Assembly: GCF_030867145.1 (NCBI RefSeq)
Contig: NC_134417.1
Span: 6,797,577-6,861,576, forward strand
Length of the DNA stretch: 64,000 nt
Reading direction: 5' to 3'
Source of the DNA: Opisthocomus hoazin
Lineage: Eukaryota; Chordata; Aves; Opisthocomiformes; Opisthocomidae
Position 1 is the stretch's first letter. Each line of letters starts with the position of its first letter. The position numbers were made by a program, and so were the translations under genes. Positions 50,401 through 63,981 of this stretch are shown in pieces. A model generated the notes under the pieces. That model did no database searches and was not told the DNA's origin. It worked only from the letters and a program-made list of their open reading frames with translations.

Positions 50401-53400
50401 GAGTGCTGAGACCATGGCAAGTGATACTCGTGTGCTGTAGCTATGCATTTAGTAGCCCGATATCCCAGCAACTGACTGGATTTTAAGGACGAAAGACTTG
50501 GAACCCTGTCGTGCTTTGACTGTTACTATTCAGCTCGGAGGTGGCAGGACCCAGCCTTTTCCCTCTGTTGTTAAGCTGATAATTGCTTGTTGGGGTTGTC
50601 TGTCAAAGCCCAGAAAAGTGCTGTCTGACCCGTACACAGGCCAGGTGGTAAGATGTGTATCAGGACTCTGGTTTTAAAGGAAGGTTACCAATATCATATC
50701 TCACAGTAAATATCACGAGGCAGGTATGGCTAGCTTTCGTAAAGCTGGTGTGTTCTTCATTGGGGATTGGATAACTGGAATAATCTTCTTGCGTCATTAA
50801 AATGTCAGGCTTGGTTTAGGGTATTGGCATGTAGCATGGGCATCACTCCCCTGTCCTTTTTCCCCCCACCCCTGCTAGTTTTGGTGGACTGCTAGTTCAA
50901 AGGTTTTGCAGTGAGTTGTCTGAAAAATCAGCGAAGGCCTTTTTTTAGAGGAACACTGAACACCTTGACGGCTGTTGCTCAATTCGGGTGGTACCACCTG
51001 CAGCAGTACCACTTGCTGGTTCTCTTCCTGTTGTTTCTGGTACTGCGTTTCTGTCTATCTCTGTGTTTCTGGCACAGAGCATTAAACTGGATATTTCACA
51101 AAATAAACTGGACATTTGCCAAAGATGAGAGACAAACAAAGCCTGGGCCATGCTGTGTGGCAGAAAGAGGGACATCGGGCATGGGTTGGGTGCCTGGGTC
51201 GAGTTAGGAAGAGAGTAAGGGTCAGTTGGTGCAAGGAAGCTTTCCCCACTGGCAGGGACAGAGGCAAAGCCAGAGAAAGCCCCAGTGGGGTGAGGGGCCA
51301 GGAGTGATCGAAAAGGACTTGTTGCTGCTTGCCCCAGCTGCAGCCTGGGGTGAGGAGTTGTGTTTGTGTATCTCCAGCGGGCACTGGAGATGGTGTGGGC
51401 TGTCTGACCTCCCCTGCCCTTCCCGGAGAGGAGAGCAGGGCTCTGCTCTTTGCAAACCAGGCCCCGACTGTTTCCATTGCACTGTAGAAAGTGAGTTTGC
51501 TGTTATCTCTGTTCAAAGTGATAAAGCTGAATGTAAACCTGCATTGGAGCTGTTGGAAGGAAAGCTGAAAAGAACAACTCACAGAGCAGGCAGGGTGAGA
51601 GTATGGGTAGGGATATGTTATGGTTCGCCTGTTATTGCATGTGCTTTTGTTTTCAGAATGAATACTTCAGCGGCTGGTATAGCTTGCTGGGATTTAGGCG
51701 CATGGTCTTACAAGGACACTTGAAATCTCTGGAGAATAGCAAGCTGTAGATATGTGACTGTTGTTTAAAAGCAGAGCTTGTTAAGTAGCATTGAGGAGAT
51801 TTAAAATTAAACTTATACACCTGCTCTTACAAATAGTTTCATGAAATTAAAATACTGAGTTGATGGCTCTGTTGGCTGTGGCAGAATTGTGGCTAAAAGT
51901 GCGAGCAAGCAGGGAGGATTTAGAGAAGTTTAGAAGTTCTTGGGGATTTAAGAAATGTTAACCCTTCTATCTTATTTGAAAACTCCTATTGCTCGGGGCA
52001 CTATTCTGTTAATCCAGAAGACAGTAACAGTGTGTGGGTGGAGGACTGTACAGTATGAGGTATCTAAGCAAAAAATTTGTACCTGAAATGGCACATGGAC
52101 CCTTCTAGTTTGGCCCATAGATGAGCAGGGTGGGACTGGAAATTATTCACTCACGAAAAGAGGTTCTAAGTGTAAAATAATATTATTTGTAACAACTAGT
52201 GGAAATAGTTTTACTCTGAGTTCTCTCTCTCTTTCTCTCTTTTTTCGTAGCAGGCTCAGAGTGGCCTTGCAGATTTGGAAGAGAAGACTGTCTGGTTTTT
52301 TCACTGTCAGTTTAGATCACTGTGATGTAATTCTGTCTAACACATGAAGAGCCTTTTGCTTGGCCTAGTAGAGATTAGGAATTAGTGCTTGTCTGTGGTT
52401 ATGTTGAGCCCCTGTTGCATGTGCTATGAATAGGACAAAGGGAAGGCTGTGCTTGAATAGCGAGGGTCCTATCACCGCTTTTAGAAAGTGGACAGTTGGA
52501 ATCAGATATTTACTTTAATGCCTTTTCAAGAGGAATTGTTGCCAAAATGAAGGTATTTAAAAAATATATTTTAAATTGCTCTTTCCCTCTCCAAACAAAG
52601 CACTAGCCTCCCTGCAAGTTTAATTATTTTATTCTTTTGAGGTTTTTGTTTCTCACAATAATGCTAAAGCTTCTGGGTCATATTTTCAAACTGCTTGTTG
52701 TAACTGAAAGATAGAAATAAAGAAAAGAAATGTACAAAAGTGGAGAGTCTTGTGAAGCCATGTGACTTGGGGAACTGGAACTTGGAGGAAAACATACCAG
52801 AGCACATAGGAAGTTTATAAAAATGGAGGTCTGGCATTCTCTTAAGTCTTCGTTATCCAATAAACATTAGTAACTGAGGAATCTTTAAAATCTTTCAAGG
52901 AGCTGTGAACAATCTTGCTTAGGTTTTTCTGTACAACACCTAGAATCAAAGCAGCTAAGCAAGATTAAAAAAACCAAACCAAAAAAACCACAACAGATAA
53001 AAATAAAGGTCTTTTTACATTTTCCATGTTTAAGTTGCAAATTGTCCCCTTGCCCCTCCAAAAAATGTCATTTAGGATGTCTTATTTGGTTTGCCGCTTT
53101 TTCTTAATTTTTTTTTTTTATTTGCTGTATATGTTTACCTAAAGGAGTCTCTGTGAAGAGAAGTGGTTATCATGTTTGTAAACGGCTGTAAGCAGGTTCT
53201 TAAAGTCTGCCCTGCAAAACATCAGCCTAGGAGTACCTGTAGGATGCTCTTAGGGAGCATGGTGACATGTTCAGGCTAAGGGACGCAGTCAGGTTTGAAT
53301 TTTCTAAACGTATGACTGTTAATGTGAAGAAGGGTAAGTTGGGGGCTTGCAAGTCCCTTGCCTTTCCAAGCTACATGATATGTAGTGCATGAGAACTTCT

Positions 53401-53854
53401 GGCAACATCTCTTTAAAAAAAAAAAAAAAAAGAAAAAATTGCCACGTGTTCATTTTATATTGCAAGTGCCAAGGGAGAAGGGAACAAGAGACACTGAAAA
53501 GGTAAACAAGAGAACTCCAACCCCGTAGCCAAAGGAGGGTGAAGTAAAAGTCTCCTTTTGAAGAACAGAAAGGAAGTAGTATGTGCTTTGTTCTGCAATA
53601 TCTCCGCAATCCTGACTTCTTGGGCAACTGTGGTATTTAACTGCAAGTATCCAAATGGGCTGTGGGAAGTAGCTCTGAGCTAATTATTTGTGGAAGATTT
53701 TTTTTTTTGTGTGTAGTACCGGCTGAATGGAGAACAGTGCTGCTGCACCACTGTGAAAGCACCTGTGTGTGATGAGCACACAGTGAGGTGGTAATTTAAA
53801 TTAAAAAGCGAGTTCAGATCAGTGTAAAGAGCCAAAACTGAAATTAAAGGTTCT

Positions 53855-54063
53855 GACTGGCTGCAAGTAAGAAACGTTTTCACTGTTAGGATAGTCAGAT
53901 ACTGGAATAGGTCAACCAGAAAGTTTGTGCAGCTTTGAGGGCTTTAAAGACCTGACTGAATAAAGCCCTGAGCATCCTGGTCTGACCCTGCTTCGAGCGG
54001 GAGGTTGGACTAGAGACCCGGACCTTGAGCCTGTTGTCAGAGGTCCTGAACTTCTGTGATTTC
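53855..54063 (+). mobile_element. Old diverged CR1 3' fragment
   Basis: A plus-strand match to the CR1 3' end plan: AAGAAACGTTTTCACTGTTAG, a GGAATAGGTCAACCAGAAA block, a CATCCTGGTCTGACCCTGC block, a GAGGTTGGACTAGA block, and TTCTGTGATTTCTTT at the end. It is diverged and about 210 bp long. Confidence 0.75.
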
Positions 54064-57000
54064 TTTCATGTCTGCTGCTCTGTGCTATTGCCATTTTACA
54101 GGCTATGTATTGGAAACCTTTGTTTCCTGAATCTCTTTTCCCATTCTTGAGTAAAGTCAGTGTTTTGCTTTACTGTGAAACTGTAAAGCAACCGAGGAAG
54201 ATCCATTATTTCACTTTATCCCGCCTGTTTCAAAAGTATTCCTCTTCAGAGTGTTTATTGGCTCCCCAAGGCCAAGAACCTGAAATTTGCTTCTACTTTT
54301 ACAACTTTTTCGATTCCTACATTTCCCTGTAGCCATCTCTGAAATACAGGTAGGAAACTCACCTCAGTCATTCTTGGTCTGGATGTATTACTTCTGTTTT
54401 AATCTCGTTCCATTTTACCTATTCCATTTTATCTTGGTTATTTGAAATCCTGACTTCTCCTGAAAGCCAAGTTTATGTTAAATAATCAGATTTTTCTCCC
54501 AGTGTAAGTGGAAGGATGGACTCTGCCTTGTCCTCTGTGGCTTCCTTTTGCTTTGTTTTTGGATTGATTTTATAAAACTGTCCATTTTCTTCCTCATCTC
54601 TGAAATGGCATTTGTTTTGTCATAGCACCTGGCATCCAATAATCACAGCGTTCTGAACAACCTGAAATTAAATAATGAATCCACAGACTAAACCAAGACT
54701 GCTGTGCATGCACAGCCAGGGCAACCAAGAGAACTTCGCTGGTCAGTTCACCAAATCAGCAGCAAAACTAAGAGTAGAGCCTGAGACTTTTTGCTGTTTT
54801 GTCTGCATGAACGACTAAATCTTGTTTTCTCACAGTGTTGTTGTGCAAAACATGCATATCTAGCCCTTAACTAGCAGCCCTTCCTTTCTCTGCAGTCAGA
54901 GGGCTTGAAGCTACTTGTTCGCACTACAACTCTGTCCGCACCAGTAAGTTGCTACTGTTCTTCCTGCCTGTTTTGTTTGCCCCCTTTTTTTAGAGCACCC
55001 TGTGATATACTGCCCTTCCTACACTATGTATTGTTTGCCAGCTGATGATTGCATAATTTTGTTGTCAGGGTGCCCAGGAAATAAGTAAGTCTTTTAAACA
55101 ACCATTTTGGTCTGAAAGGCCTGCTGAGGTTAGTCACCTTCCTTCAGTGTCTGGTCAGCTCTTCTGCTTGTGCAAGAGACTTGCCCTCGATAAACAATGT
55201 AGGTTTACCAGGAGAAAGGCAAGGGATGTTGCACTCCTGGGACCCGTTGTTTATACCACCTAGGCCTTGTGCGAGACAAACACAGGCAGTCGCTCATCTT
55301 CCTTCTGCCTCCCTCCCTTCTTCACAACATGACTGAATGGTTGGAGTTGAGATCAGTACATAGGTTCGAGTAGACTTTTCGCTTTCTACCAGCAGTTCTC
55401 TACTTGGGTGTTTACAGTGGGCCTCTGAAGGTGGTGGGCTTGCATTAAGTACAGCTGAGGTTAGCCTACAGAACCATTTCTTCGTAGTACTGGTGTGTGA
55501 ACAGGGGAGAGAGGTGCCTGACTTGCCTGTCCCTGGAAGTTCCCTTCCTCATGGCAAATAAAGAAAATCTGGTCTCAGAGTCACTGAGACATAAGCAACA
55601 CGGATTCACGTTCAGTCATTTTTAATGATGAAACTTTTTTCATTCTCTTAGCAGAAGGATCTCTATAATTTGACGTTGAATTTCAACATAATAGAGGTTT
55701 TCCTGTAGCAATAAAAATATTCTATTGGAAGATCCCATGGCAAGTCATAGCGATAGCTTTAGAGCTGAGGGGCATATCTGGCTTGCTTTGGCTGAGAACC
55801 CCAGTACTCTGTGGCATACAGGTGCCCTTCATCGTGAATCCTCTTCCGCTTTTTTTTCTAGTGTGATCCAAAGTATTCCCCCACCCCTTTTCTCTTCATG
55901 CCACTGGTGAGGGATGTGCTGAAATGGATACTTTCAGGGGTAGTTCTTAAGTGGTGTTCTCTGACTTCAGTGTGTGGGATAAGCACAGAGTACAAAAAGG
56001 GTGCTTATTTGTACACTTTCAGAAACCTGGAGTTATATTTAACAGGAAATAAAGTCACAGCACACACTTTTTGGAGCATACTTGGGTTGCTTCCCAAGTA
56101 AGGCTTTCAATTTCTGGCAGAAAAAGTAGGGATCTCTTGTAAGAACAGAAAATAAGAACAGGCTAGAAGAAATCCTTTGCAAAATCCTAGCTCAGCTGAG
56201 GGTGAATGTGCCGGGAAAGACCAGCCTTTTTGTGGTCTTTGCTCCAGTGGTGTAAGGAGCTGAAAGTTTCCTCTCCCTTCTCCGAGAGTCCTGGGGTGAT
56301 GTGATTATGGAAAGCTTCTTAACTCCTCAACCTTTGCTTTCACACTGGTGAACATGTGTTCCAAAAAACCAGACCTGTTCAGTGTTAGTTTTATCGCCGT
56401 GTGTGTTTCATGTTTTTGCTGGTCCCATTTCTGTGTTTTCCCTCAGGTTAGTGATACGACCTGTCAGTTTGATAAGCCATGGAAACTACGCGTTGCCCAA
56501 GCCTTCACTCTTTCTGTCACACACTCGTGCTCTTTTTGGGAGGCTTCTTTTTCAGTTGTTCTCCCAAGTCATGAAACCAGGGTCTGTTGAAATGATGCCA
56601 AAATAAGGGATGCTAGAGGGAGAGGGGCAGGTTAGTGTTTGTCAAGGGGTTGGGTACCTTCTGTCTGCTTTCCCCTCAGCTACCAAAAATTCCTGCACCT
56701 GGCTTACAGAGGAGCAATTTTACATACATCTCCATGCCAAGCATCTTTTTTTTTCCTTTTTTTTTTTTTGCTTTTGATGTGAGATTGCACTTGTGGGCCA
56801 GTAGACACGACAGGCACCAAGCAGCCCCTGCGGGCCTCGCTCTGCCCGTACCCCATTGCCTTACTGAAGAAGAGGGGCGGGGTGGGACGCAGATGGTCAA
56901 TGTTGTGCTGGCAGGAGGAGCGACGGCTTGAAATAGGCCTCATAGCACCCTCTAAATGTGCTTCTGTCCATGCACAGGACACTTCTGTACTTACTGGATG

Positions 57001-58839
57001 TGGGAGGAACGGTGAGCTCTCCCTGCCCCTACCCTCTTTCTCCATGGAAGACCTTCCTTAGAGAAAGAGAGAACAGCCTGTGACATTTTCCTTCGGCAGA
57101 AATCGTTATTTGAGGGTGGCATGCAGTGAGATGCTCTAGGCCTTCCAGGAACTTCTGGGCCTTGTAGGCTTCACTCCCACCACTTGCAGCTGCAAATAAA
57201 GGAAGGGCTACAGAAACACGTGGGGAAGATTCACCCTTGCACAGTCCTGGAGAGGAAGCTGTGATAAAAGCCAAAAATCCATAGTGTCCTAGCAACCCCA
57301 GTGGCTGCAGCAACACTACGTAGAGCAGGAGAGGGACATACAGTTGTCCCATAGGCACAAGGTGGCATGTCCCCACAGAGGGCCCCTGCTGAACCAGATA
57401 ATGAGATGGAGTTGTGGGAGACGGATGTTGGTGTTTCGGTAAGATGCTATAGTCTGGGGCTTGTGATGCTCCTCTGGTTACCCAGCACGGGGGATTGCAG
57501 TACTTACCTGTGTCAGAGTTAATTGGATGCTGTGAAGTTGGAGCATTGAAAGGAGGCTGCTTGCTTTGCACTGGGGAGATAAACACAAGGGAGTGAAAAC
57601 ACCAGGAAAGCATTGTGCACCTCAAGCAACCTTCAGAGTGCTAGGCTCAAAGTCCCAAATTACACACCCCCCCCACCCCCCTGCACTCCCAGCTGCTGCC
57701 TGGAAGCAGAAGTGTCCAAAGTCTGGAGATGCTGCGATTTGCCCAGGTCTCCGAAGCTCTGCTTTTGCGTGAGCCACCTCTGTCTCTGTCAACACCAGCC
57801 TGCTCGAATATCTGACGGGGTGCTGCTGGCATCTGAAGCCTAGACTTTTTTTTTTTTTTTCCTTAGAGGAGCCTGAGCCAGCTCTTGAAGCGTGTATGAC
57901 GTGGCAGCAGTGGTTGCTGCCTTTCCCTTGGAGCGGTATCCCTGCATCCTTGCAGAGACCAACAGACTGTTTGAGGAGAGGCCGGGGCAGGGGAGAGATG
58001 GATCGTTGTGGTGCCTGGGCAGGGTGTCAACTCTTGATGAGCGTTCTCCTCCTCGCTTTAACATATTTCCCAATTTCACCCACAAGTGTACTTGTATTTA
58101 CAGTGATAAATTGTTTGTGTCAAAAAGTTCAAGTTCTTTAATGATGTCCTCCCAGCTGCAGGACTGAAAGAGGAGAACTGGAAAAATCTCCTGCTCTTGT
58201 TCGGTAATAATAAATAATCATAATTTTACTTAAGGCTAAATACCATCCGTGTTTCCATAAATACATCACATTAGTATCTCTTAGAAATTACTGCGTGTAA
58301 TCAAAAGCAGTGATTCCAAGGACCTCACATTTCTGTGGTCAGAGCTCTACAAAGCAGGTTCTTGCGTTTAGTTTGCCAGGCTCTGGGAGAGAGCAGGGTG
58401 TGAGTGAGAAAACCAGTCACTAAATGCAAGTTAAGAACGATGAGGAAAATTAATCCTGGGTAGGAAAATGGGCAGAGGCTGAGCTAATGCAAAAATCAGT
58501 TCAGATTCCATATATTTTTACACCGATGTGACTTTATCCTCGATTCCCTGAGGGTGCAGGGCTAATAATTAAAAACATCTATATTGCACAAACTTTAATA
58601 AACATCCTCTCTGCAGGAAAGGAGGGCATTGTGCTTGCTGGCTTGGCTTTCCACTCCTTTGCTCTTCTCCATTTCCCAATTAGAGACTGGAATGAGGAGA
58701 GGGGCACTCAGGGTGGGGCAGGCTGGTATTTTCTTAATTTTTTTCTTTTTAATCTTGCTCTTAGCTTGCCCCATCTCCTGTCTCCAACCTCAGCACCGGG
58801 TGGCTGCTGCTCTGACGCAGGCTGCGCGGGAGGAGGAAC

Positions 58840-60560
58840 GGCACCGGGCCTTTGGAGCCGGAGCCCGGTGTCCGGGTGCGGTGCGGTGGGGCCGGAGCCC
58901 CGGGCGGTCACAGCCCCGGCCCACGAACCCTCCGTGACACCGGCCCCAGCCGAGCCGAGTCGGTAGTTCCCAGCTCGGGGAAGCTGAGGTGGCACCGGGG
59001 GCAGCCGGGCGTGCGGCAGCTCCAGCCCCCGCGTCCCCCGGGTCGCGGGTAGGAGGCACGGTGTGCGGGCGAATCCCTTGTCTGAGGGCAGGCGGCCGGG
59101 GACTGTCCTGCGGGTCCGGGGCGGGGGACGGACACCCCGGCCGCGAAGCCCCGCGGGCCGGGCCGGACGGCGGAAGCAGGGCCGCGGTCTCCCGGGCCGG
59201 GCCGGGCCGCAGCCCCGCTACGCTGCGCCGCGGCGGGGCGGCGTGGGGCACGCGTGGCGGGCGGCCCCGCCGGGAAGGGGCATGTCCCGCTGACGTGCGG
59301 GCCGGGGATTGGCAGCGGCCCGGCCTATATAGGCGGCGGGGCGGGCGGCCCGCCGCTCTCCCAGGAGCGCTCCGGTTCTCCAGCAGGGCGGGCGAGCGGG
59401 CACCGGCCGGAGTGAGTCACGGGGCGCGGGGGGCGGCCCCGCAGCCGCGGCGCCGACGTGGAGGCCGGCGGGGCGGGGAGGCGGCCCGGCCTCGCTTCCT
59501 GCCCCTGGGCACCGACGTGTCGGCGCCGCCGGGAAACTCCGCGCCAACTTCCCGCCGGCCGGGCCGGGCCGGGCAAAGTCCGCCGGCGGCGGGAGGGCCG
59601 AGGTCCGGCCCCGACACGGCCGCGCCGGCGTTGCGGCGCCGACCCGGGGCCGGGCTGATGGGGACGCCGGGCCCCGCGGGTGCGTGGGGAGGGGGCGGCC
59701 CGGCCCGGTCCCTTTCGCCGGGAGGAGAGGGGCAGCGGCGCGGGTCGCGGCGGCTCCGCGAACCCCCCGGCTGCCCGGAGGGTTTGCGTCTGGTACGAGC
59801 CGAGACGGGCGGCAGCGGGCGTGTGTCCAGCGCCGGATCGGCCCGCGGAGCGCCGGCGGCGGGCAGCCTTCCGCCGGGTGGCGGGGGCCGGGCGGCTCCG
59901 CTCCTGTCGCGACTGGAGGGCTGAGCGCCCAGGCCCCGCTCCCCGGGCTCCCCGGCGGGGGCGAGCGGGCGTCGGGCAGGGGCTGCTGACGGGCTGGAGC
60001 TGTCGCTGCCCCCTGCCCCGCTTCTGGCCCCGTTCCCGCACGGGCGGTGCGTTGGGGCGCGCCCCCCCCCCCCCGCGTCCCGCTCAGCCCCGCGCGGGTG
60101 ACAGCGCGGCCCGGCCGGGCCCTTTAAGGGCGCCGCCCCGCCCCGCCGCGCCGCCCCGCCCCCGTGCCGGCAGTGCTGAGGTGGCGCTGGCAGCTCCCCC
60201 GCCCCGGCCTGGCCGCGGGGCCCGGCGGCTCCCCCGCCCCGCAGCGGCCGGGCAGCGCGGGGGGAAGCGGAGGGGCCCCGCTCCGTCCGGCCCGGGCAGG
60301 CCTCGGCCGCAGCCTGCCCCGCGCGGGTGAGGAGCAGCGCCGAGGCCTGTCGCGCCCGGGGGAGGCCGCGGGCCGGGTGCCCGTTCCCGTTGGCTGCGCA
60401 GGCCCGGAGCACCTCCTGTCCGAGGGCAGGCAGGGGAGAGGCGAGGCGGGAGCTTGGCGGTGTGGAAGGCCCCGGTGGCGTGGCGCTCCCGGGTGTGCTG
60501 CTCCAGGAACCGGGCTCCGTCGTGCCGCACAGCAGCTGTCCGCCGGCGTCACCCCCCCGA
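58840..60560 (+). promoter_or_regulatory. HDLBP: Second CpG island, likely alternative HDLBP promoter
   Basis: A very CpG-rich island, about 1.7 kb long, lies about 3.5 kb upstream of the HDLBP start-codon exon. Its core on the plus strand has a TGACG CRE half-site (59291-59295), an inverted CCAAT (59308-59312), a TATATA box (59326-59331), and about 80 bp further a strong donor, CCGGA|GTGAGT (GT at 59412-59413). This is the layout of a focused promoter with a short non-coding first exon. That it serves HDLBP is inferred from strand and distance. An independent transcript is also possible. The long open frames here are GC artefacts. Confidence 0.65.
59355..59411 (+). other. HDLBP: Possible non-coding exon 1b from the TATA promoter
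   Basis: The interval runs from about 25-30 bp after the TATATA box to the GTGAGT donor. It has no ATG. It would splice to the HDLBP exon at 63,869. The boundary at 59,355 is only an estimate from TATA spacing. Confidence 0.4.
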
Positions 60561-63500
60561 GCCGAGGAGCCTGGGCCTGCAGTGTCTGGGAGAGCCGGTC
60601 GGTTTTCAGAAAGCAAGTATCTTCATGTGCGACCACTCGTCTGCCGAGAGACCACCCTGCCCTGCATGAACGTCTGGCCGAGGGCCGCAGCTGCCACAGC
60701 CAGCCCAGCCCTGGTGCTGCGTGCGACCCTAGCTGTGTCTGGTTTTAGCTACCCCGATTAACAAAATGCTAATGTTTTTGTTAAACGTAGTTCTAAATGA
60801 TGTGTAACTGCTGTTTCTGTCCACAAGCACTGGCCGTGTAACTCATGACTTTGCTTTTGTTTCTCTTCATACAAGTGTTTCCTGTGTGGTTAGGTCTGGC
60901 CCTTGCTGGAGGTTATTTTTAGGGTGATTTCGTTCTCTTTAAGTGCATTCTAGACTTCTGAAACTTCTTTTGGAGCACAAAGACAGTGCTACGGATGGCG
61001 TATAAACTAGGCAGTTCAAAACCTGTTGACCCAGTCAGCCACACGCTAGCATGACGTAGCTGTAACCTCAGTTTCAAAACCTAAAGTGGGAAGTCAGGGA
61101 GGTGTAGGCTCCAGATCTGATGCCTGAGCTGCTGGCTTTGGCATTACATTTAAAATACCAGTCTGATGGCTGCCTCCAGTTTTGGCCAGAGATGAATCCC
61201 TGCGGCCTACAATATACCAGATGTTTGGGGCTACTGGAGACGAAGAGTGTTTGTTCTTAGCTTGCTGTATGGGTGACGAAGCAGAAATTCATACAGATAA
61301 ATGCTCCCCTTCGATTTCTCTGTGAACGTCTGACTGTTCTCTGAGGTGAAGGCTATGAGGAAGATCCCTGCAGCTGGTGTGGAGACAGTGAAACCAGCAG
61401 CTGTGCCTTGAGGTCGTGGCTCTCAGGCAGGCACTATTTTGGGTGTCGTTCACTGGCTTCTCATCGTTACTCTCCTCTAAGGAGCAGAGCACGTGCAAGA
61501 CGAGCCAGGTAGTGCTTTCCTGAGAAATGAGAGCTACAAGCACATCCATGCCATTAGCAAGGTTCTAGCCAGACCTTGGCAGCTGGTTGTGATGTCTAGG
61601 ATGCTTCTGGCTCCTGCCCTCATTCCTGTTTGCAGCTTGCTGTGAGGTGGTGGCAGCCTTGACAGTGACCCAGCGGGCTGGAGGAGCCAACGGCTGAGCC
61701 TGCAGGCCTTGCCAAAATAGTCTGGGACAGGTCCCATGCTGCTGACGGGCTTTCCTTCGTTCTGCGGCAGCTCGAGCCGTGCAGTCGTGTACCATAGGCA
61801 TGTAACCATGTGTTACGCCGTGGTGGAACCATGGACAATGAGGAGAGCTGAGGTATTTCTCCAAGGTTGGATTGCTAGCCACCCTTTCATGGATACCAGC
61901 AAGCGCCTTGCAGAGCCATGGTGTGCTGCAACAGCTGTGCTTTGGACAGCGTGGCTGGCTGGCCTGGTAGCTACCACCTCGTAGTAGCAGATGGTTACAG
62001 AATTAATTGCATCATGAGCTCTCTTGCTTTGATGGCGCAGGTGGTGTTGCCTCGTGCCTGATGAGAGATTTGTTGAAGTAGGGGAAAACTTCTCTGGCCT
62101 TCACTCAGGTGCAGACCAGGCCTGCACAGCCCAGTTTCATCACTGCTTGCATTGTTCTTCCCTCCGCTCCTTCTGCCTCTGTTGCTTTCCCGTACTGTGT
62201 CACAACACAAGTGCCATGTGAGACACCACATCAGCGACACTTGTGTCGTTGGGAACCTTTTCTGGCACTTTGGCAGGTCAGAAATGGCAACCATCAGTTT
62301 ACTGAAAAGTGCCTGAGTTTGCTGTTTGGAAAAAGGTCCGAGCAGCGCTGCAGGGTTTGTGTGAGTGGGGCCTCTTCCACCATGAGCAGTCAGATGCGCC
62401 GGATTTTAGGAGAGTGCAAGCCCTGCAAGAGCACGCATTACTGGTGGGGGGGACTGCAGGTGCGGGGAACTGTTGTACATCCAGCAGAGAGTGTACTGTA
62501 CTGTTTTTTATTTATATTCCTAAACATTTTTTCAGTAAATCTGCAGATCTAGATACAGGAGATATAAAGCTCCCACCAACAGCATTTAGTTTTTCCTGGT
62601 TCCATCTTCTGTACACACCTAAAATAGCCCACATAAACCACTGTGGGATTTGTTCTTCTGACTTGCAGTCTTAGGCCTGGAGACAGAATGCAGTGCTTAG
62701 TGCATGATCTTACTACAATAAAAAATGAAGAGGTGGACTGGCCAGCAGCTGTGTGTGGATAGCCCCGAGTGTTTGCCTTAGTTTGTGAGGAGGTCTGTGT
62801 TGATTCACCGAAGCTCCACTAAACTACATTCCTAACTTCTGACTGATGGCAGTGTTGTTGGCAGGTTTTCAGGTTGTTAGTCTCCTCTGACTAGATGTTG
62901 ATGCTCTTGCTTGCAACCCCGAAATTTCATGTCTGTCTTGCACATCTGTTATTAATTGACTGTATTTTTGCCTGATACTGAATGGCTGCTCTTGTAGCCA
63001 GTGTGATGAAAGAGCAGCTACTCCAGGCTTCCTGCTGTGAAGTTTGAGTAGATAGTGGTGTTGCCTGTAGCTCCAGTAAAACATGACAGGTAAAGTATGG
63101 TGAGATCTGACTCAGTATGAGAACATTTTGGATGGAGTGCAAGTTTGAAACACAGTACAGGCGATGCTCTTTTGAAAGTTACAGTAATGGGGGGTGTCAT
63201 GTTTTCCTGTTGTCTTGGACCAGTCACATAATTTTTTTTTTTTTATTTATTTTCTATAAAGCAAAAGCTGGCAGGCTGACAAACGGGCAGCTTACAGGAC
63301 GGACTCTCTGGCTACTGACCATTTAGCTGGTAAGTTCTTAGTCTGGGAGAGCCAAAGATCATGCAGTTCCTGAGCTTGCTTAACAGAGTGGCTTTCTGAG
63401 TGTATCCCTAAGTCAGTGGAAGTTCAGGGACCTAAATAACTCTTTTCAGGAAGAGGCAGCATCCTGGGCCCTTTTTGTTTTCTCTCCAGGGTTACATAAT

Positions 63501-63868
63501 GGTCTTGGACTGACTATCCAGACCTTTGGATGCTCGTTTAAAAATTGCTCACTATTAATAGATGATAGATTAATTACAACATGCTTTAACAACTTCTAGT
63601 GTCCCCCTTTCCAGTGACCTTAAGTTGCATGTCCTCTGCCTGCTTAATGAGGAGCTCTTGTTTTGGCGACCTCTCTGCTGTGAGGAAATACTCCCCCCGA
63701 GTTGCTGTGTGGTTCAGCAAGAGAACTATGCAGCTGACTGACACTGTGGGTGCTTCTCAAGAGACTGACTGGAAAAGTGCTTAATAACACATACTTTGTC
63801 TTCATGGAATAACGTTTGTGCATCTTGAATGGCGTTGGTAATAGTGCTGCCACGTTTGTCTCTTCCAG
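60561..63868 (+). other. HDLBP: HDLBP intron upstream of the start-codon exon
   Basis: Ordinary intronic DNA of about 3.3 kb. It contains a T run near 63,231-63,244 and only short open frames. I see no repeat family. Confidence 0.6.
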
Positions 63869-63981
63869 TGGCATACCCGGATTGTGTGTGGGTGGGAAGT
63901 CGACAATGAGCTCCGTGGCAGTTTTGACCCAGGAGAGCTTCGCTGAACACCGCAGCGGCCTGGCTCAGCAGCAGGTGAAAG
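63869..63981 (+). CDS. HDLBP: HDLBP (vigilin) first coding exon, gene runs off the right edge
   Basis: The acceptor TCTTCCAG (AG at 63867-63868) is followed by 37 nt of 5' UTR and an ATG at 63906. The exon encodes MSSVAVLTQESFAEHRSGLA plus QQQVK, then ends one base into the next codon at AAAG|GTGAGA (GT at 63982). This matches the N terminus of vertebrate vigilin, a large cytoplasmic protein with 14 or so KH domains that binds mRNA and ribosomes and was first described as a high-density-lipoprotein binding protein. The KH domains are encoded beyond the window. The start is fixed by the match to the known N terminus. Coding part: 63906-63981. Confidence 0.95.

Larger units (their letters stand above)
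45331..58800 (+). other. HDLBP: HDLBP 5' intron space
   Basis: About 13.5 kb between the two CpG islands. It contains one old CR1 fragment (53.9 kb), a T16-C7-A10 homopolymer block (47.42-47.46 kb), and many short, overlapping open frames. The longest of these is 198 codons, on the minus strand at 57,029-57,625. I recognise no protein family here. Non-coding 5' exons could exist but cannot be called. Confidence 0.55.

Noticed and set aside
58989-60748. Open frames of 194 to 399 codons on both strands in the second CpG island
   Set aside because: Same GC artefact: proline/arginine/glycine-rich translations, no recognisable family, overlapping the TATA promoter.
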